Source: Paenibacillus sp. BIHB 4019 (GTDB lineage Bacteria; Bacillota; Bacilli; Paenibacillales; Paenibacillaceae). From it: DNA of 64,000 bases. The number at the start of each line of letters is the position of its first letter. Position 1 is the stretch's first letter. Made by a program: the position numbers and the translations under genes. Shown here one piece after another: positions 8,298-16,596 of the stretch. The stretch is taken from positions 5,132,501 to 5,196,500 of the forward strand of contig NZ_CP016808.1 in NCBI RefSeq assembly GCF_002741035.1. Direction: 5' to 3'. The notes under the pieces were generated by a model, which was not told the DNA's origin, searched no databases, and was given only the letters and a program-made list of their open reading frames with translations.

Positions 8298-8380
8298 ACA
8301 GTATGGTTTCTCTCCACTCCTATCCAAAACTAATTGCTCCGAAAATGAGCAAAGACCGCTAATTTAGCGGTCTTTTTTTT
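8298..8380 (+). ncRNA. Putative small RNA of about 80 nt
   Basis: The transcript expected from the 8263-8291 promoter would begin near 8298 and end at the T run of the 8351-8380 terminator. The only frame inside, ATG 8303 to TAA 8362 (19 codons), has no ribosome binding site and starts about five bases from the predicted 5' end. An RNA product is therefore more likely than a peptide. It is followed by the convergent toxin gene. The target is unknown; it could also be the remnant leader of a lost gene. Confidence 0.5.
8351..8380 (+). terminator. Rho-independent terminator of the putative small RNA
   Basis: AAAGACCGCTAA (8351-8362) pairs with TTAGCGGTCTTT (8364-8375) and eight T residues end the element. 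Read on the minus strand it could weakly terminate the toxin transcript, whose stop is at 8414. Confidence 0.85.
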
Positions 8381-8413
8381 GTCCTTGCCTATTTTGAATA
8401 CACATGGCTGCGT

Positions 8414-10810
8414 TTAACTTGGAACCCATTCCGCGACCAGCACGGGACTAAGCCCAGGATATACTGCATAAACCAACGAATGAGTATTTTCAGAAAAACC
8501 ATGTCCTGCATTATATTCGGTATAATTCACATAAAGCGTGCCACTGGCATCTGGTGCATATCGCGGATGGGTACCTCGATCTTCATCAGCAGCTACTAGC
8601 TTGTACTCACAAACATAATCTGGTTCAACATGCAGATAAACACCATCAACATAATTAACACTTTCATCTATATTCCAACTCTTAACTGTATGAGCTGCCT
8701 TTATAGTATCTTCGGTTATTATGATTTCAGGATTTAATTTAGTAATGGCTATATCATCAAAATAAATGGTACTGCGATCTATACTTTGTATTGCAACTCC
8801 CGTGAATTTAGAATTATCTACAGCTGGATTAAATTCAAGTTCAAGTCGTTGCCATTCATTATTTACCGTATAGGTTTGAATATGAGTAAATGTAGAAATG
8901 TCCCCACTCCCAACCCCTAATTTCACTTGATGCTCAAAAGCATCAAAACCTTTTACATAAATACTCAATATATATCTTGTGTTCTGTTCTATAACCAAAT
9001 TTTCCCAATCTCCGTAGGAGGTACCGCCTGTACTGTATCCTTTTCCCTCTATCCCAGCTTGCCCTGAATACGTATAAGACCAATCAAATACATTATTATC
9101 ATATGAACCATTTGCATTATCATAAATTTCAGGACATTTAATTAGAATATTCATCCCCGGCTTTAATTTCATGTCGTATATGTTATTCGACTCGGATGCT
9201 TCTAATTGTTCTTGAATATCTGTTGCGGTATCCGCGTCATAAATAAGCTCCACAGCTGATTCATAGATAGGTACATCTTTGTAATAGATTAAATTATCCT
9301 GCGTAGTTGCACCGAATGCAATAGAAATGGCTTCTCCGATTGTAATGGCCGGCGTATAGTCATTCGGGTTCGAATAATCTTTTGCTGCTACCGATCTTTC
9401 AAACACTTCACTTCCCGTATCAAGGATAAAACTGCCCGAGGAAGCTTTAATTTGGACAATATAGGGGTCCCATACGTTCGTATCCGGTGTGACGAACGTA
9501 CCATTTTCATAGGTTCCAAATAAGCCGGTTGTTTGTGTGGTTTCCAGAATTAAGCTGTCTCCGCTCTGTAATTTGGTCAATTGGTCATAATCAATAGTAA
9601 TAGGCTCAGAGCCATCTACAGTAGTTAAGGCGATCGCATTTTGACCTGATGCAGGATAAGTAGAGTTCGGCGTTAAAGAGTTGCCAATATTGCTCGGTGG
9701 AGCTGTAATGGTCTTAATCGTATCTGTATCCAGAACAAAGTTTGTAGTTGGGGTTACTTGGTACATGGGAGCTGAACCCGTATTGTAATATCTTACATTG
9801 GCATTGAGGTAAGCGGAGTCCCCTTTATTAATCATCGTTGTCGTTCCGGAGCTATCCTCGGATGTGTTGGTGGTTGACGTAGTGTGTGAGTAATTGGGGG
9901 TTATTCCGCCAAAAAATCCATCTTTATTTTTACCTATTTCAAAGCTTGATCCTTCTGTGTTTGCTTCTGTTTTACTGTTACCGGTAGTGTGGTTTTCTGT
10001 TGTAGTAAAATTTTCATTCGACGATAATATCAACTTTTCCATGCCCACGCCTATAACAGGATAGGCAGCAACTAAAGGATTCCATGCTTCTTTGGAAATC
10101 GCTTTGTCAATTTGCTCCGAAGCTTTTTCAAAATCAGTGTATGGATCACCAACGGTATGGGATTGATAGGGGTTTGATACATATTTGGGGTAGGTTCCTT
10201 GATAAGCGTCGTCCCACTTGACAATATTGGGTTGTATAAAGGCATATCCATTTATTTCCCAATCATCCGGTATGCCATCCTGATCTGAATCAGTTGTTTC
10301 ATCAGCAACGTCGCCAAACAAGCTTGTTTGAGGAAAAAATACGGTGTTGTTGTAGTCTGGTGCTAACAAGCAGCTTTCAGAAATAAGCTCATTTTGCCCA
10401 GAGTAAGACCAATATAGTTCGCAAGCAACGGTAGTGGTTGTATTTTCCGCAAAACGGCTTTCCATTCGAAGGGAATATATTTTATCTTGCTCCAGTGTTA
10501 CGCTGCTCCCCAGCTCGACGGTTGCTTGATCCAATTGAATCATAATATCCTGGTTAGAAGGGGTGTAAAATATATATTCATCTGTTTTTGGGGGTTTAAT
10601 GAAGCCAAGCCATCTGGCCGATTGAACCTGTTCGTTGTCTATATTGCATAAAGAGGATAACTGCGTGTTTTCTAATGATAAATTGCTGTCCTTGTTTTGT
10701 GTAATTAACAAGAGCTCATTGAAGGCTGTGCTCCTAAAATAAAAACCGACTAAACCAAAGCTGGAAAACCCTGTGCTCCCGGTTTCTGCTGCATTTTTTT
10801 CTGCTTTCAT
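8414..10810 (-). CDS. Protective antigen/Vip1/C2II-type binary toxin B component
   Basis: About 798 residues from the Met at 10810, which has AGGAG 7 bases upstream; an ATG at 10825 overlaps that site. Order: PA14-like sandwich (about 20-160), calcium motif DSDQDGIPDDWE (174-185), the DPYTDFEKA and NPLVAAYPVIGVGMEKLILS segments that align with anthrax PA, and a Ser/Thr-rich putative pore-forming loop (about 265-330). Then follows a PA domain 3-like part ending near 560 (VFERSVAA, IGEAISIAFG), a separate beta-sandwich resembling a carbohydrate-binding module (about 560-695), and a unique tail. Family members form heptameric pores that translocate an enzymatic partner. No signal peptide is visible, as in C. 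botulinum C2II, no Lys/Arg occurs at residues 120-197 where proteolytic activation normally falls, and no enzymatic A gene is nearby. AT-rich compared with neighbours, suggesting transfer. Confidence 0.85.
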   Translation of the reverse strand: MKAEKNAAETGSTGFSSFGLVGFYFRSTAFNELLLITQNKDSNLSLENTQLSSLCNIDNEQVQSARWLGFIKPPKTDEYIFYTPSNQDIMIQLDQATVELGSSVTLEQDKIYSLRMESRFAENTTTTVACELYWSYSGQNELISESCLLAPDYNNTVFFPQTSLFGDVADETTDSDQDGIPDDWEINGYAFIQPNIVKWDDAYQGTYPKYVSNPYQSHTVGDPYTDFEKASEQIDKAISKEAWNPLVAAYPVIGVGMEKLILSSNENFTTTENHTTGNSKTEANTEGSSFEIGKNKDGFFGGITPNYSHTTSTTNTSEDSSGTTTMINKGDSAYLNANVRYYNTGSAPMYQVTPTTNFVLDTDTIKTITAPPSNIGNSLTPNSTYPASGQNAIALTTVDGSEPITIDYDQLTKLQSGDSLILETTQTTGLFGTYENGTFVTPDTNVWDPYIVQIKASSGSFILDTGSEVFERSVAAKDYSNPNDYTPAITIGEAISIAFGATTQDNLIYYKDVPIYESAVELIYDADTATDIQEQLEASESNNIYDMKLKPGMNILIKCPEIYDNANGSYDNNVFDWSYTYSGQAGIEGKGYSTGGTSYGDWENLVIEQNTRYILSIYVKGFDAFEHQVKLGVGSGDISTFTHIQTYTVNNEWQRLELEFNPAVDNSKFTGVAIQSIDRSTIYFDDIAITKLNPEIIITEDTIKAAHTVKSWNIDESVNYVDGVYLHVEPDYVCEYKLVAADEDRGTHPRYAPDASGTLYVNYTEYNAGHGFSENTHSLVYAVYPGLSPVLVAEWVPS

Positions 10811-10941
10811 TTTTTCACTCCTCATACTTAAGATAAGATACGAGGTAATAATATCAGGGTAATTTCAAAAAGTATGTCATATTATGGTTCTTAATTAAAA
10901 ATGATTATGAAAATATTTTCGACATAAGAGCCTCATGAAAA

Positions 10942-11014
10942 TATAAAAAAAGCGCCCTTGTCTGTGATAGATGGCGTTCGACTGAACAACATCTGCCATA
11001 GACAAGGAGCACTT
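10942..11014 (-). terminator. Large imperfect hairpin with T run, minus-strand terminator-like
   Basis: Arms 10950-10979 and 10984-11014 are about 30 bases each and pair along most of their length with a few mismatches (AAGCGCCCTTGTCT... against AAGTGCTCCTTGTCT...). On the minus strand the stem is followed by TTTTTT, so it could end the monooxygenase transcript coming from 11235. The unusual stem length also suits a decayed miniature mobile element. Confidence 0.55.
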
Positions 11015-11048
11015 TAAAGAGGAGGGACATCGCAAAAATCGGCAAACG

Positions 11049-11074
11049 CTAGCATTCCATCCTAGCATTCCATC
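11049..11074. repeat. Tandem duplication, 13 bp x 2
   Basis: CTAGCATTCCATC occurs twice in direct succession (11049-11061 and 11062-11074). It is probably a slippage product in non-coding DNA. Confidence 0.7.
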
Positions 11075-11234
11075 GAGACCATTCTGCAATACTTCAACAT
11101 CGGCGGGCTGCTTAGTTGCGAGCGTATAGGTTCCATTTTATTAGCATAAGTCCGTTTGGTACAATATTGGATTATATTAAAATATGGGCTGATAATCGTT
11201 GTCGCACGCCTGCGCAATAGTGATCAATAATGGT

Positions 11235-12542
11235 TTATGTAATCTCCAAATGCTCACGCAGTGTGCTTCCCGTATATTCGCTTCGGAACAAGCCTCTTTC
11301 AACCAATTCCGGCACCAGCTGTTCAAAAAATATTTCCATAGATTTTTCTGAACCGCCTGGAAGGGCTATAAATCCATCAATAGCTCCAGCTTCAAATCGT
11401 TCAATAATATCGTTTAACACCGTTTCAACCGTTCCAACAGATACCCAATGGGCAGAGCCTACAACCTCCGGCCTTGCCAATACCTCTTCCACTGTAGGCT
11501 GATATTTTGTAATATAACGGCGCAGCAGCTCAGCATGTGTCCGGCTGCGGACGGCCTGATTAGGATTGGGAAGCATCTCGGCAGTTACGCGTTGATCCAA
11601 AGGCAAATCGCTTATATCAAGACCTAGCACCGATTTCAGAGAGGCATGTCTGCGTTCAATACTTAAATTCGCATGCGCAGTCTTATGCAATTCCAGCGCT
11701 TCTTCGTGTGTATCGGCTAGGAAAAAATATAAGCCTGGCAGTACTCGAATGGCGTTCGGATCGCGTCCATGCTCTGCGGCTCTGCTTCTCAGATCATTTC
11801 TTAATTCCACTCCTGACTCAACATCCGGCATAGCCGCAAAAATAGCATTAGCTACAGAAGAGGCGAAATTTCGCCCAATATCGGAAGCGCCGGCTTGAAA
11901 TAAAGGAATCGTTCCCGATTTATGAGAAGGTAAAGTAAGAGGGCCTTTTACGCTGAAAAATTCACTGGAATGATTAATGGCAGTCACTTTATCCTTATCA
12001 GAAAACATGCCGGACTTGCGGTCAATAACAATGGCTTCTTGCGGAAAACTGTCCCATAGCTTGCGTACAACATCCGTAAACTCCACTGCCTTTGCATATC
12101 TTTCTTGTGGGGAAGGCATTGGGGAATCGCCAAAATTTTCTGCCCCTTCAATAGAGGTTACAATATTCCAGCCAGCGCGCCCATTGCTCAGCCAATGCAA
12201 AGACTGAAGCTGCCTTGCAACCACATATGGCGGATTAAAAGTCGTAGAAATGGTTGTAACGAGACCGATTCGCTCGGTTTCACGGGCAATGGCAGCAAAC
12301 ATCATAGTAGGGTCAGGACTGCCATAACTAGCGGTATCGCCAATCATCTGCGGGCTGACATATAGATAATCCGCTCTGAAAAGAAAATCGAGTTTTGATT
12401 TCTCCGCCATCTTTGCCCAATTAATGTAATAATCAATGGATCCCATTTTTTCTACTTCGCTATCTGGTTGCCGCCAGCCCTCGCCTTTCGTCCAAGTTGC
12501 ATTTAAGGATAGACCAATACATAATGTTCTATTTGCAGTCAA
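11235..12542 (-). CDS. LLM-class flavin-dependent monooxygenase (NtaA/SnaA/DszA family)
   Basis: About 435 residues. The N-terminal LCIGLSLNATWT, FLFRADYLYV and the GRAGWNIVTS block are typical of FMNH2-dependent monooxygenases such as nitrilotriacetate monooxygenase component A and the DszA/SnaA group. The family oxidises small substrates with reduced flavin supplied by a separate reductase; no reductase is adjacent. The best start is TTG 12542, nine bases from AGAAAGG; a TTG at 12551 is also in frame. A strong Fur-box-like palindrome lies about 90 bases upstream, hinting at iron regulation and perhaps a role in siderophore or sulfur metabolism. The substrate is unknown. Confidence 0.85.
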   Translation of the reverse strand: MTANRTLCIGLSLNATWTKGEGWRQPDSEVEKMGSIDYYINWAKMAEKSKLDFLFRADYLYVSPQMIGDTASYGSPDPTMMFAAIARETERIGLVTTISTTFNPPYVVARQLQSLHWLSNGRAGWNIVTSIEGAENFGDSPMPSPQERYAKAVEFTDVVRKLWDSFPQEAIVIDRKSGMFSDKDKVTAINHSSEFFSVKGPLTLPSHKSGTIPLFQAGASDIGRNFASSVANAIFAAMPDVESGVELRNDLRSRAAEHGRDPNAIRVLPGLYFFLADTHEEALELHKTAHANLSIERRHASLKSVLGLDISDLPLDQRVTAEMLPNPNQAVRSRTHAELLRRYITKYQPTVEEVLARPEVVGSAHWVSVGTVETVLNDIIERFEAGAIDGFIALPGGSEKSMEIFFEQLVPELVERGLFRSEYTGSTLREHLEIT

Positions 12543-12579
12543 TACAATCAACCTTTCTTGTGAAAAAAGATTTACTCCT

Positions 12580-12621
12580 AAAAAAGCCCTCCGGTCTCAC
12601 TTAGGCTCTTATGGCTTTTTT
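12580..12621. terminator. Hairpin flanked by T runs on both strands
   Basis: AAAAAAGCC (12580-12588) pairs with GGCTTTTTT (12613-12621) around a 24-base loop. It lies between the MFS gene (12754) and the monooxygenase start (12542), and also between the Fur box and the monooxygenase. It may terminate the MFS transcript, or act as an attenuator if transcription starts at the Fur box. Confidence 0.5.
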
Positions 12622-12624
12622 TAT

Positions 12625-12643
12625 AATAATGATTCTCATTATC
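12625..12643. promoter_or_regulatory. Fur box
   Basis: AATAATGATTCTCATTATC matches the 19-bp consensus GATAATGATAATCATTATC at 16 positions, with both outer arms nearly perfect. The nearest gene reading away from it is the minus-strand monooxygenase. Confidence 0.75.
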
Positions 12644-12753
12644 GAATTTTAGTTTAGCAAGGATTCAAGCAGATTCAAATACACAAATAACAAATTCAAT
12701 ATGCATAATTATCTAATTCGTGCTCCATGCTTAATGATTAAGCTGCTATTTTT

Positions 12754-13962
12754 CTATATTTTAATTTGATCTGGTTTTATAAAAAACAATGCAATTAAGC
12801 AGCACACGCCAGCAATGGCTACAAAAATATAAAACAACCATTCGAAGTGACGTAAAAGCATGGAAGCGACTAATGGCCCGCAGGCAACGCCTATAAACCT
12901 TGTACTGCTGTAAAAAGAAGTGATAGTCCCACGTTGTTTTTTGTCTATTCCTTCTGTAATTAACGCATCTAAGCTGGGTAGAACAAGACCGATGCCTAAG
13001 CCGCTAATAAACATGAGAGATATGAGGAAAAATAAGCTCTTTGTATTGGCTAATCCACCAATCAGCATGGCTGAGGCGATAAATACAAATCCGGCCACGG
13101 TAAACCATTTCATTTTTAATTTATTTTTTCCAATCCATTTCCCCGAGGCGAAGGAAGCGATGCAAATAGCGCTGAGCGGGATGGCCAGCAGTGCGCCTTT
13201 CCAAATACCTTCTATATGATAGCTTTCCTCAAGGACGGATGATAAATCATAAAGAAAACCAAACATTATAAACATGGCACTTCCGCCGAGTGCGAATATG
13301 ACATACAGCCACTTCCCATTTTCAGAAAATACGTCTTTAAGGGAAGCAAGAAAATTTTTAAAATTGAGCTTTGTTTTATTTTGCTGTTTTGGTGCTTTAA
13401 CGAGAAAAATAACAGCTACAATAGACACGGTTGAAATGACTGGAATGACAGCCAAAGGCAGAAACCAAATAATGAGCGCCAATGCAGAGCCTAGGATAGG
13501 ACTTAAAACTTTGCCTAAAGTATTAGAGGTTTCAATAATGCCAAGTCCATTGCTAACTTCTTCCTCACTTTTATACATATCGCCGACCAATGGCATAACG
13601 ATTGGGAATGCGCCAGCGGCTCCAATTCCTTGAATGAGCCTGCCTGCTAAAATGAATGCGTAAACATGATCATGCAATAACCATGCTGCTAAACCTGAAA
13701 TTAATCCACCGACAGCCGCAATACACAGCCCGATGACAATAATTCGTTTTCTTCCGAAACGGTCGGAAAGATAACCGGCGAAAGGGATACATAAGATGGA
13801 TATCGCAGCGTAAACTGTAATAATGAGGCTGGATTGAAGGGAAGAGATATGCAATTTTTTTTGAATAAGAGGAAGGATAGGAATGAGCATGGAATTCGCA
13901 AGCGTCATGATAAGCGGGATAGTCGCGAGAGCCGATAAATCCCATTTCTTTTTCTCATTCAT
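12754..13962 (-). CDS. MFS multidrug resistance-type transporter
   Basis: 402 residues with about 12 membrane helices. GYLSDRFGRKRIIV is motif A, and LAGRLIQGIGAAGAFPIVMPLVGDMY contains the antiporter motif C-like glycine-rich helix of drug:H+ antiporters. The ATG at 13962 (MNEKKKWDLS) is chosen because GCGAGGAAAAG precedes it; a TTG at 13980 is in frame but lacks a site. AT-rich codon use like the toxin gene, unlike the core genes. The substrate is unknown; export of a product linked to the adjacent monooxygenase is possible but unproven. Confidence 0.87.
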   Translation of the reverse strand: MNEKKKWDLSALATIPLIMTLANSMLIPILPLIQKKLHISSLQSSLIITVYAAISILCIPFAGYLSDRFGRKRIIVIGLCIAAVGGLISGLAAWLLHDHVYAFILAGRLIQGIGAAGAFPIVMPLVGDMYKSEEEVSNGLGIIETSNTLGKVLSPILGSALALIIWFLPLAVIPVISTVSIVAVIFLVKAPKQQNKTKLNFKNFLASLKDVFSENGKWLYVIFALGGSAMFIMFGFLYDLSSVLEESYHIEGIWKGALLAIPLSAICIASFASGKWIGKNKLKMKWFTVAGFVFIASAMLIGGLANTKSLFFLISLMFISGLGIGLVLPSLDALITEGIDKKQRGTITSFYSSTRFIGVACGPLVASMLLRHFEWLFYIFVAIAGVCCLIALFFIKPDQIKI

Positions 13963-14449
13963 ATCTTTTCCTCGCTTCAATAAAATTTAATAGTAATACA
14001 AGAGCAAAAAAGCCACCTTGCGTGTAAGCTTGATAAGCGGAATTTTTATATGAAGGGCTTGCAGGCAGTGAAACATAAATATCATAACCTTGAGTTGCCG
14101 TCGTTATACGTTATTTTCGCCCTTTGAGCATGGCCTGAAGGAGGATGAAGAATAGGCAAACGGGATAGTGGCTGAGCAGGATTAGTTGCCTGCTTATCCA
14201 CTTTTCTTTTGTTCTATAGGGTAAACGGAGGGGGATTTATCAATAGCAAGCACCTTTTTCTAAAAAATTCCTCATTTATCCTTTTGTCGAATAAAGCAGG
14301 ATTTTGATTATGCGGCGCGAATTTATGTTGTTAGACTAGCGATTCATAATTTTTATTATACATACCGCAACTTTTTGCTTCCGGCTTGGTACAATTTAAT
14401 GATAACAGGGCCGGGAAGATGAATTCGCAGGTGGGGAGGTTCGCCTGTC
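13963..14449. other. Intergenic region between the MFS gene and the ECF sigma operon
   Basis: No open frame with a ribosome binding site was found. It contains the divergent upstream regions of the MFS gene (minus) and the sigma gene (plus). The only recognisable element is the candidate promoter at 14368-14395. Confidence 0.5.
14368..14395 (+). promoter_or_regulatory. Candidate promoter of the sigma/anti-sigma operon
   Basis: CAACTT (14368-14373), a 16-base spacer and TACAAT (14390-14395). The AAC in the -35 would suit an ECF-type autoregulated promoter, but it could be a weak sigma-A promoter. Confidence 0.4.
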
Positions 14450-15046
14450 ATGACTGATTCCCAATTAATTAGGGAAATTAAAGATGGCAACATTGAGCTT
14501 TATTCAGAGCTAATGAGCCGTTATCAGCGCAAAATATTATCTTTTATTTTTCATATGCTCAAAAGCGCGAAGCTTGAGCTGCTGGCAGAGGATTTATGCT
14601 CGGAAACGTTTTATAAAGCCTATCGCAGCCTGCACTCGTTTCGTGAGGTGGACGCTTCTTTCTCCACGTGGCTTTATACGATTGCCCGCAATACCGTGCT
14701 TAGCGAGCTGCGCAAGCAGAAAGCTGCAAATTTGTCTCTGGATGAATCGGGTATTGTGCCCGTAACGGCCCCTGATGCAGGTCCGGAGCAGCTCGTGCTT
14801 CGAAATGAGCGAATGGCGATGGTTCGCGAAGCGATTAATAATTTGCCTGAAAAACAACGGTCCGCACTTATCCTTAGAGAATATGACCAGATGGACTACC
14901 AGGAAATTGCCAGCATTTTAGGGCAGACGGTCAGTTCTGTGAAATCCTTGTTATTCAGAGCCAGAGCCAGTGTGAAGGTGCAATTGGAGCCTTATTTTGG
15001 CGAAGCTCTCGGAGTGGAAGAATTTGAAGGGATGAAAACGCGATGA
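14450..15046 (+). CDS. ECF-family RNA polymerase sigma factor
   Basis: 198 residues. Region 2 (about 10-85) includes LLAEDLCSETFYKAYRSLHSF and FSTWLYTIARNTVLSELRK. Region 4 (about 125-180) includes LPEKQRSALILREYDQMDYQEIASILGQTVSSVKSLLFRAR. GGGGAGG lies about 10 bases before the ATG. The gene overlaps the zinc-finger anti-sigma gene by 4 bases (ATGA), the classical arrangement in which the downstream membrane protein holds the sigma factor inactive until an envelope signal arrives. The stimulus cannot be read from sequence. Confidence 0.93.
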   Translation: MTDSQLIREIKDGNIELYSELMSRYQRKILSFIFHMLKSAKLELLAEDLCSETFYKAYRSLHSFREVDASFSTWLYTIARNTVLSELRKQKAANLSLDESGIVPVTAPDAGPEQLVLRNERMAMVREAINNLPEKQRSALILREYDQMDYQEIASILGQTVSSVKSLLFRARASVKVQLEPYFGEALGVEEFEGMKTR

Positions 15047-15645
15047 AATGCGAAGACGTTCAACACAAACTCCATATTTGCTGGGAGCTGCCGGAGGAAG
15101 ATCCGCAGCGGCAGGAGATGGAGGCCCATCTGCTTGATTGTGAGCATTGCATGGAGCAGCTCCGTTTGTGGGAAGAGAGCGAGGAGCTGATTCGTTGCAT
15201 TGCCGAGGATGACTCTGTACAATTGCCGCCAATGGATCATGTGACGCGCGGAGTCATGGATCGCATTTATGCAGAGGATTCCTGGCTTATGCCAGTTACA
15301 CACAAAAGCTATCAGTTTTCTCCTTCCTTTCGTCGCAATGTGGCCCTTATTGTGGCAGGCTGCATGGCGATGTTCGTTTGTGCGCTCGTATTTTTCGTCG
15401 TGGGCAACGAAACGAGTACAAGTCCGGATCAATTGGCCCAGTTGACTGGTTTTATGGACACAGCTAATGCTTCTGGCAGCGGGCTCGTTATCAGCGCTGA
15501 ATATGAAGTGCCGGTTGCGAGCATCAGCGATCCTTTCGTCCTTAAGGTTGTTCCGGCTTTTCCGCAGTATTGGGTAGCGCTGTCGCTGCTTGGCATGGTC
15601 ATGACGCTGCTTATGCTCAATTGGTTATCAAGAACACGCAGTTAA
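15043..15645 (+). CDS. Anti-sigma factor with zf-HC2 zinc finger, membrane bound
   Basis: 200 residues. C3, H29, C33 and C36 form the zinc-binding anti-sigma pattern (H-x3-C-x2-C with an upstream Cys). Two membrane segments follow, at about 93-115 and 176-196. The region between them is probably outside the membrane and may sense the signal. It starts 4 bases inside the sigma gene and is followed by a terminator, so the pair forms a two-gene operon. It presumably sequesters the ECF sigma factor encoded just upstream. Confidence 0.88.
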   Translation: MKCEDVQHKLHICWELPEEDPQRQEMEAHLLDCEHCMEQLRLWEESEELIRCIAEDDSVQLPPMDHVTRGVMDRIYAEDSWLMPVTHKSYQFSPSFRRNVALIVAGCMAMFVCALVFFVVGNETSTSPDQLAQLTGFMDTANASGSGLVISAEYEVPVASISDPFVLKVVPAFPQYWVALSLLGMVMTLLMLNWLSRTRS

Positions 15646-15649
15646 TGCG

Positions 15650-15678
15650 AAGGGCTCCTTGACAGGAGCCCTTGTTTT
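15650..15678 (+). terminator. Rho-independent terminator after the anti-sigma gene
   Basis: AAGGGCTCCT (15650-15659) pairs with AGGAGCCCTT (15664-15673), followed by GTTTT. Confidence 0.88.
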
Positions 15679-15727
15679 GCGTTACGTTGCGTTAATAGAT
15701 TGCAACTAAGCTGGGGAGGCTGGCGGG

Positions 15728-16324
15728 ATGATAATAGGTCTGGTGCGTCACGGCAATACGGATTGGAATAAGCTTGGGAAAATACAAGGGCAGACCGATA
15801 TTCCCTTGAATGAGCGGGGAGTCGCGCAAGCTGTTGCGCTCGCTAACCGACTAAGCGAAGATCAGAAGCTGTGGGATGCTGTCATTTCCAGTGATTTGCA
15901 GCGTGCCCGTGAGACAGCCCGAATTGTCGCGGATAAGCTGGGTATTCCGCTGCTTGCGCCGGATGAACGGCTGCGTGAACGTTTTTATGGCGATATAGAA
16001 GGAACGACGGAGCAGGAGCGAATAGCACGCTGGGGTGAGCAATGGCGCCAAGCTGAGGTTGGACAGGAGTCTGACGAGACTGTTCGCGGGCGTGGGCGTT
16101 CTTTTGTTGAGGAATGGCGGCGAGGCAATCCCGAGGGGCGCTTGCTTGTCGTCACGCATGGGAGCTTTCTCGCCCAGCTGCTGGACGAGCTCTGCTCGGG
16201 ACTTGAGAAGCAGTTTCTCGATAATATGTCCTATTCGATTCTCCAGTTCAATGAAAATGAATGGGAATCCTTGCTGTACAATTGCAGCCGGCATTTGCAG
16301 CAACTTGATCAAGTCGGCGTTTAA
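15728..16324 (+). CDS. Histidine phosphatase family protein (phosphoglycerate mutase-like)
   Basis: 198 residues. LVRHGNTDWN at the N-terminus carries the catalytic His of the RHG motif. SDLQRARETA supplies the conserved Arg, RERFYGDIEG the acid/base region and VTHGSFLAQL the second His. These enzymes remove phosphate from small metabolites such as alpha-ribazole phosphate or sugar phosphates; the substrate here is not determined. GGGGAGG lies 9 bases before the ATG. It stands alone between two terminators. Confidence 0.9.
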   Translation: MIIGLVRHGNTDWNKLGKIQGQTDIPLNERGVAQAVALANRLSEDQKLWDAVISSDLQRARETARIVADKLGIPLLAPDERLRERFYGDIEGTTEQERIARWGEQWRQAEVGQESDETVRGRGRSFVEEWRRGNPEGRLLVVTHGSFLAQLLDELCSGLEKQFLDNMSYSILQFNENEWESLLYNCSRHLQQLDQVGV

Positions 16325-16380
16325 AATAAGCGTGAAAGCTGCTTTAACAATTGCAGGGCAGCTGGGTTCTATCGATGGCA

Positions 16381-16416
16381 GCGCCATTTCTCCTACTGGA
16401 GAAATGGCGTTTTTTG
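16381..16416 (+). terminator. Rho-independent terminator after the histidine phosphatase
   Basis: CGCCATTTCTCC (16382-16393) pairs perfectly with GGAGAAATGGCG (16398-16409), followed by six T residues. Confidence 0.92.
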
Positions 16417-16596
16417 ATGATTGCTGTTAGAGCTGCTTTTTCCGAAAAAGAAGCATAAAAACTATTTTTTCCGGAACTGCGGTTATAAAATCTGAGTTTC
16501 TTCCCATAATGGTAATAAAAAAAGGCTGCTCTACAATCATGAGTGCAAGCAAAGCTGTTCATTAAAGCAGCAGTTAAGCGCGAAGGAGGAGAGACT

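Larger units (their letters stand above)
10811..11234. other. Gene-free interval upstream of the toxin
   Basis: No convincing gene. It holds a large hairpin (10950-11014), a tandem 13-base duplication (11049-11074) and unassigned AT-rich DNA. No clear promoter for the toxin gene could be picked out. Short open frames here lack ribosome binding sites. Confidence 0.5.

Noticed and set aside
8303..8362. A 19-codon peptide inside the candidate sRNA
   Set aside because: No ribosome binding site, the start is only about five bases from the predicted 5' end, and the stop lies in the terminator stem.
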